From positions 496,001 to 560,000 of the forward strand of contig CBDDOO010000001.1 in NCBI GenBank assembly GCA_965231905.1: a stretch of DNA of 64,000 nt. The letters are read 5' to 3'. This document shows positions 61,694 to 64,000 of the stretch, piece by piece. Numbering within the stretch: position 1 is the stretch's first letter; each line of letters opens with the position of its first letter. Below the pieces are notes generated by a model. The model was not told the origin of the DNA. It did not search any database and was given only the letters and a program-made list of their open reading frames with translations. This stretch comes from G963663315 sp965231905 (GTDB taxonomy: Bacteria > Pseudomonadota > Gammaproteobacteria > Arenicellales > Poriferihabitantaceae). A program made the translations under genes and the position numbers.

Positions 61694-62908
61694 TCAGATC
61701 ACTGCTTTTTCCAGGAACGGTTGATTGTCAAGCGCCCGTTGATAGCCTAAGTCAGACAGGTCGAGTTCCCGGTATTCACCATAGGTGATCAGTTCAGATA
61801 CGCCCCGCCCCATCGCCGGTGACTGCTGGAGGCCGTGACCGGAGAAGCCATTCACAAATATGAAGTTATGCACTTCAGGGTGCGGCCCGATAATGGCGTT
61901 TTGATCCAGGGTATTAAAGGCATAGTGACCGACCCATGAATTGATAACCTTGATTGATTCGAACGCGGGAATGCGGGTGGCGAGGGCAGGCCAGAGTTTT
62001 TCTTCCCATATTGAATGATCCATTTCAAAGTCATCGAATGCGACTGCCGGGTCTTCGTCAGGGGGGCAGCCGCACATGTAATAGCGTCCGTCTGTTCTAA
62101 CGTGTATCCCTGATGGGTCCACGGTTAGCGGCAGGTCGCATTGTAAAGGGGTCTGCGCATCGAAAATAAAGGTATACCGGCGCCTTGCTTCAACCGGCAA
62201 TTCCATGTTCGCCATTTTGGCAGTGACCCCGGCCCGCGGCCCGGAGGCATTCACGATCGTACCGGCGCCGATCACTTCGCCTGATTTCAGAGTGACGCTT
62301 TCAACCCTGTTGCCATTGCGGGTAATCCCGACTACTTCATTGGTAATGTATTCGACACCATTTTCCCGCGCCTTGCGGCGCCACCCGTCAAACATGGCGC
62401 TGCCATCGAAATAGCCCTCGTCCTTCAGATTATGGCTGCCGAGGATGATGTCATCCAGATTATAAAATGGGTATGCTTCCGCTATCTGGTCGCGGGACAT
62501 GATTTTGGTCCCGGCCCCGCAGGATGCCTGCAATGCCTGATTCTCGCGTAGAACCTGCGCTGTTTTCTCGTTGTCAGCCAACAACAGGTAGCCAAAACTC
62601 TGCAATCTGATTTTCGGGATTTCGGGGTCGCCGCCCAGATTTTCCCGGAAAGACTTCAGAAACCGGACTCCGAACTGCGCAATCCGGATGTTGATTTCGT
62701 TCGAGAACTGCTGGCGGATGCAGCTGTTGGTGTGTGAGGTCGAGCACCACTGGTAGGTCGGATCCTTTTCCACGACCAGAATCCTGCCGTTGAAATCCCG
62801 GTTTGCAGACAGAAACCAGGCTACGGATGAACCGATCATGGCGCCCCCTATGATCACTACGTCCCAGGTTTTGTATCGGGGCGCGGCAGACAGGGGTTTC
62901 AGTTTCAT
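61694..62908 (-). CDS. FAD-dependent oxidoreductase (DAO family, sarcosine/glycine oxidase-like)
   Basis: 404 residues. The dinucleotide-binding motif VVIIGGAMIGSSVAWFL (about 17-33) with acidic end LVVEKDP is N-terminal. NASGPRAG (about 225), RRYTFIFDA and the C-terminal FAD-contact stretch FIFVNGFSGHGLQQSPAMGRGVSELI are typical. It would oxidise an N-methyl amine or amino acid. Divergent from a homocysteine methyltransferase-like gene 87 bases away, a pairing consistent with N-methyl compound breakdown (inference). Confidence 0.88.
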   Translation of the reverse strand: MKLKPLSAAPRYKTWDVVIIGGAMIGSSVAWFLSANRDFNGRILVVEKDPTYQWCSTSHTNSCIRQQFSNEINIRIAQFGVRFLKSFRENLGGDPEIPKIRLQSFGYLLLADNEKTAQVLRENQALQASCGAGTKIMSRDQIAEAYPFYNLDDIILGSHNLKDEGYFDGSAMFDGWRRKARENGVEYITNEVVGITRNGNRVESVTLKSGEVIGAGTIVNASGPRAGVTAKMANMELPVEARRRYTFIFDAQTPLQCDLPLTVDPSGIHVRTDGRYYMCGCPPDEDPAVAFDDFEMDHSIWEEKLWPALATRIPAFESIKVINSWVGHYAFNTLDQNAIIGPHPEVHNFIFVNGFSGHGLQQSPAMGRGVSELITYGEYRELDLSDLGYQRALDNQPFLEKAVI

Positions 62909-62995
62909 TGGGTTGATCTTCGCCTTGATTCAGGTAATGGGATGATACAATAACACGTTTGTATACAGGCCAACTTTTTTGCAGGGGCGCCTCTG

Positions 62996-64000
62996 ATGAA
63001 AAACCTTGCCGGATATTCCCATATCAAAAATCTGATCCGGGATGACCAATGCGTCATACTGGATGGCGCCATTGCTACGGAGTTGCAGCGCTCGGGTATC
63101 AGGGGCTGGGGGCTGAAGGAGGATATTCACTGGGGGTTTGATGCGTTGCATGTGGCGCCGCAAATGGTTCTCGACCTCCACAAGCAATATCTGGATGCCG
63201 GAGCGCACATACTGACTACCGACACCTACACGATCCTGGATGCGCCCTCTTATTCCGCGGATTACGATATCCATGTTCCGAATCCGATTCACTGGATGGA
63301 TCTGGCCCGCACCGCAATCGAATTACCACGGCGGGCCATCGCTGAGCAGAAGCGGGAAGAGAGCGCCGTGGTTGCGTTCAGCATTGGCGGGGAGATCGAA
63401 AATAGCGAACAGCAGGCTACCATGGAGTTTTTGCTGCGAATATTCCAGGAGAGTCCGCCGGACATTATTCTGTTTGAAACCCTGTCCCTGATTGAGGACA
63501 ATCTGACCTTCGAGGCTATCCGGGCGCTGATTGATTCCGGCTTTCCGGTCTGGGTTTCATTCAGACGGTGCCGCAAGGGAGTCTGTGGTATTCACGGGCA
63601 GCTATGGGGTGGTCCCGAGGGCGACCGTTTTGGCCGTCTGGCTAAAACCTTCGAGAAGATGGGGGTCGAAGCCTTGCTGATCAATTGCCTGCCGGTCAAC
63701 CGGGTGGATGGAACCCTGTCGTGGTTGAGGGATTTTACGACGTTGCCTCTGGGGGTTTACCCCAACGTCGGCAGATTCGAAGATTCCGGCTGGAAATTCG
63801 ACCAGTCGATGAGCCCGGATGATTTTGCCGCCAAGGCCCTGAGATGGCGGGCGGAGGGAGCGCAGATCATCGGTGGTTGCTGCGGTGTCGGGCCATCCGA
63901 TATATCCGTTGTGGCAGAAGTGTTGAAGGATGTGCCGCATGGTAACGAGCGCAGAAAGGTCAGGGAAGAAGAACCTGTCTCTTCAGACATACTTGAAATG
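62996..64000 (+). CDS. Homocysteine S-methyltransferase family protein (3' end outside window)
   Basis: At least 335 residues, open at the window edge. CVILDGAIATELQRSG starts the barrel. TTDTYTILDAPSYSAD and DIILFETLSLIEDN follow. The zinc-binding Cys residues are in LINCLPVN (about Cys230) and QIIGGCCGVGPSDI (about 300). Members move a methyl group from betaine, S-methylmethionine or similar donors to homocysteine. Given an MttB-like gene and betaine uptake genes in the window, a betaine-type donor is a fair guess, not a demonstration. Confidence 0.87.
   Translation, partial: MKNLAGYSHIKNLIRDDQCVILDGAIATELQRSGIRGWGLKEDIHWGFDALHVAPQMVLDLHKQYLDAGAHILTTDTYTILDAPSYSADYDIHVPNPIHWMDLARTAIELPRRAIAEQKREESAVVAFSIGGEIENSEQQATMEFLLRIFQESPPDIILFETLSLIEDNLTFEAIRALIDSGFPVWVSFRRCRKGVCGIHGQLWGGPEGDRFGRLAKTFEKMGVEALLINCLPVNRVDGTLSWLRDFTTLPLGVYPNVGRFEDSGWKFDQSMSPDDFAAKALRWRAEGAQIIGGCCGVGPSDISVVAEVLKDVPHGNERRKVREEEPVSSDILEM

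Overview
The window reads as a chromosomal segment of a free-living or host-associated gammaproteobacterium, probably marine. The evidence is the gene order yebC-ruvC-ruvA-ruvB-tolQ-tolR-tolA-tolB-pal-cpoB, an msbA-lpxK-kdsB lipid A/Kdo block, tig-clpP-clpX behind a tRNA cluster, htpG with a sigma-32 type promoter, and several betaine/C1 and TRAP uptake genes. No rRNA, CRISPR array, prophage or insertion sequence was found. I cannot place the organism below class.

Layout. 1-1.8 kb (minus): rhodanese and O-succinylhomoserine sulfhydrylase. 2.1-8.7 kb (plus): a likely operon with a class II aldolase, a glycine-betaine type binding protein, a two-domain fused permease, a choline-kinase-like phosphotransferase, a CnoX-like thioredoxin and an EamA transporter. 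8.7-12.8 kb: M20 peptidase, tag, htpG. 12.8-14.6 kb (minus): a TbpB-like surface lipoprotein whose frame is broken at a 15-base C tract, followed by a decayed fragment of a Slam gene. 15-16.6 kb: a solitary DNA methyltransferase beside tRNA-Pro, -Arg, -His and -Leu. 16.7-21 kb: tig, clpP, clpX and a membrane hydroxylase. 21-25.8 kb (minus): HD protein, arsC-like gene and a TAXI-TRAP transporter. 25.9-27.5 kb (minus): an intact Slam gene preceded by a 37-codon remnant of the same lipoprotein family. 27.5-29 kb: MttB-family methyltransferase. 29.2-44.6 kb (plus): msbA, lpxK, kdsB, a sugar nucleotidyltransferase, fmdB-like, aspS, yebC, ruvCAB, tol-pal. 44.6-46 kb: class V aminotransferase and tRNA-Arg.

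The outstanding region is 46.0-61.1 kb (minus), a compact nine-gene RiPP cluster. In transcription order it holds a nitrile-hydratase-like-leader precursor whose core is only LCCCGL, an RND/MMPL protein, an AlkB-type membrane di-iron monooxygenase fused to a GlnE-like domain, a fused E1-like/YcaO cyclodehydratase, an unrecognised protein, an HlyD-type adaptor, a C39-peptidase ABC transporter, a second NHLM-type ABC transporter and a SAM methyltransferase. The second ABC gene is split by an 18-base G tract exactly at its ABC signature motif. The window closes with glnB/glnK, an FAD amine/amino-acid oxidase and a homocysteine S-methyltransferase family gene that runs off the end.

Two themes stand out. 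First, two long G/C homopolymers lie inside genes for cell-surface or secreted products. Both are one base out of frame as read, and both would be restored by losing one base or gaining two, which fits phase variation (or homopolymer sequencing error). Second, two lipoprotein-Slam loci have decayed reciprocally: one keeps the lipoprotein and the other keeps the Slam, so the surviving pair must work in trans if it works at all.
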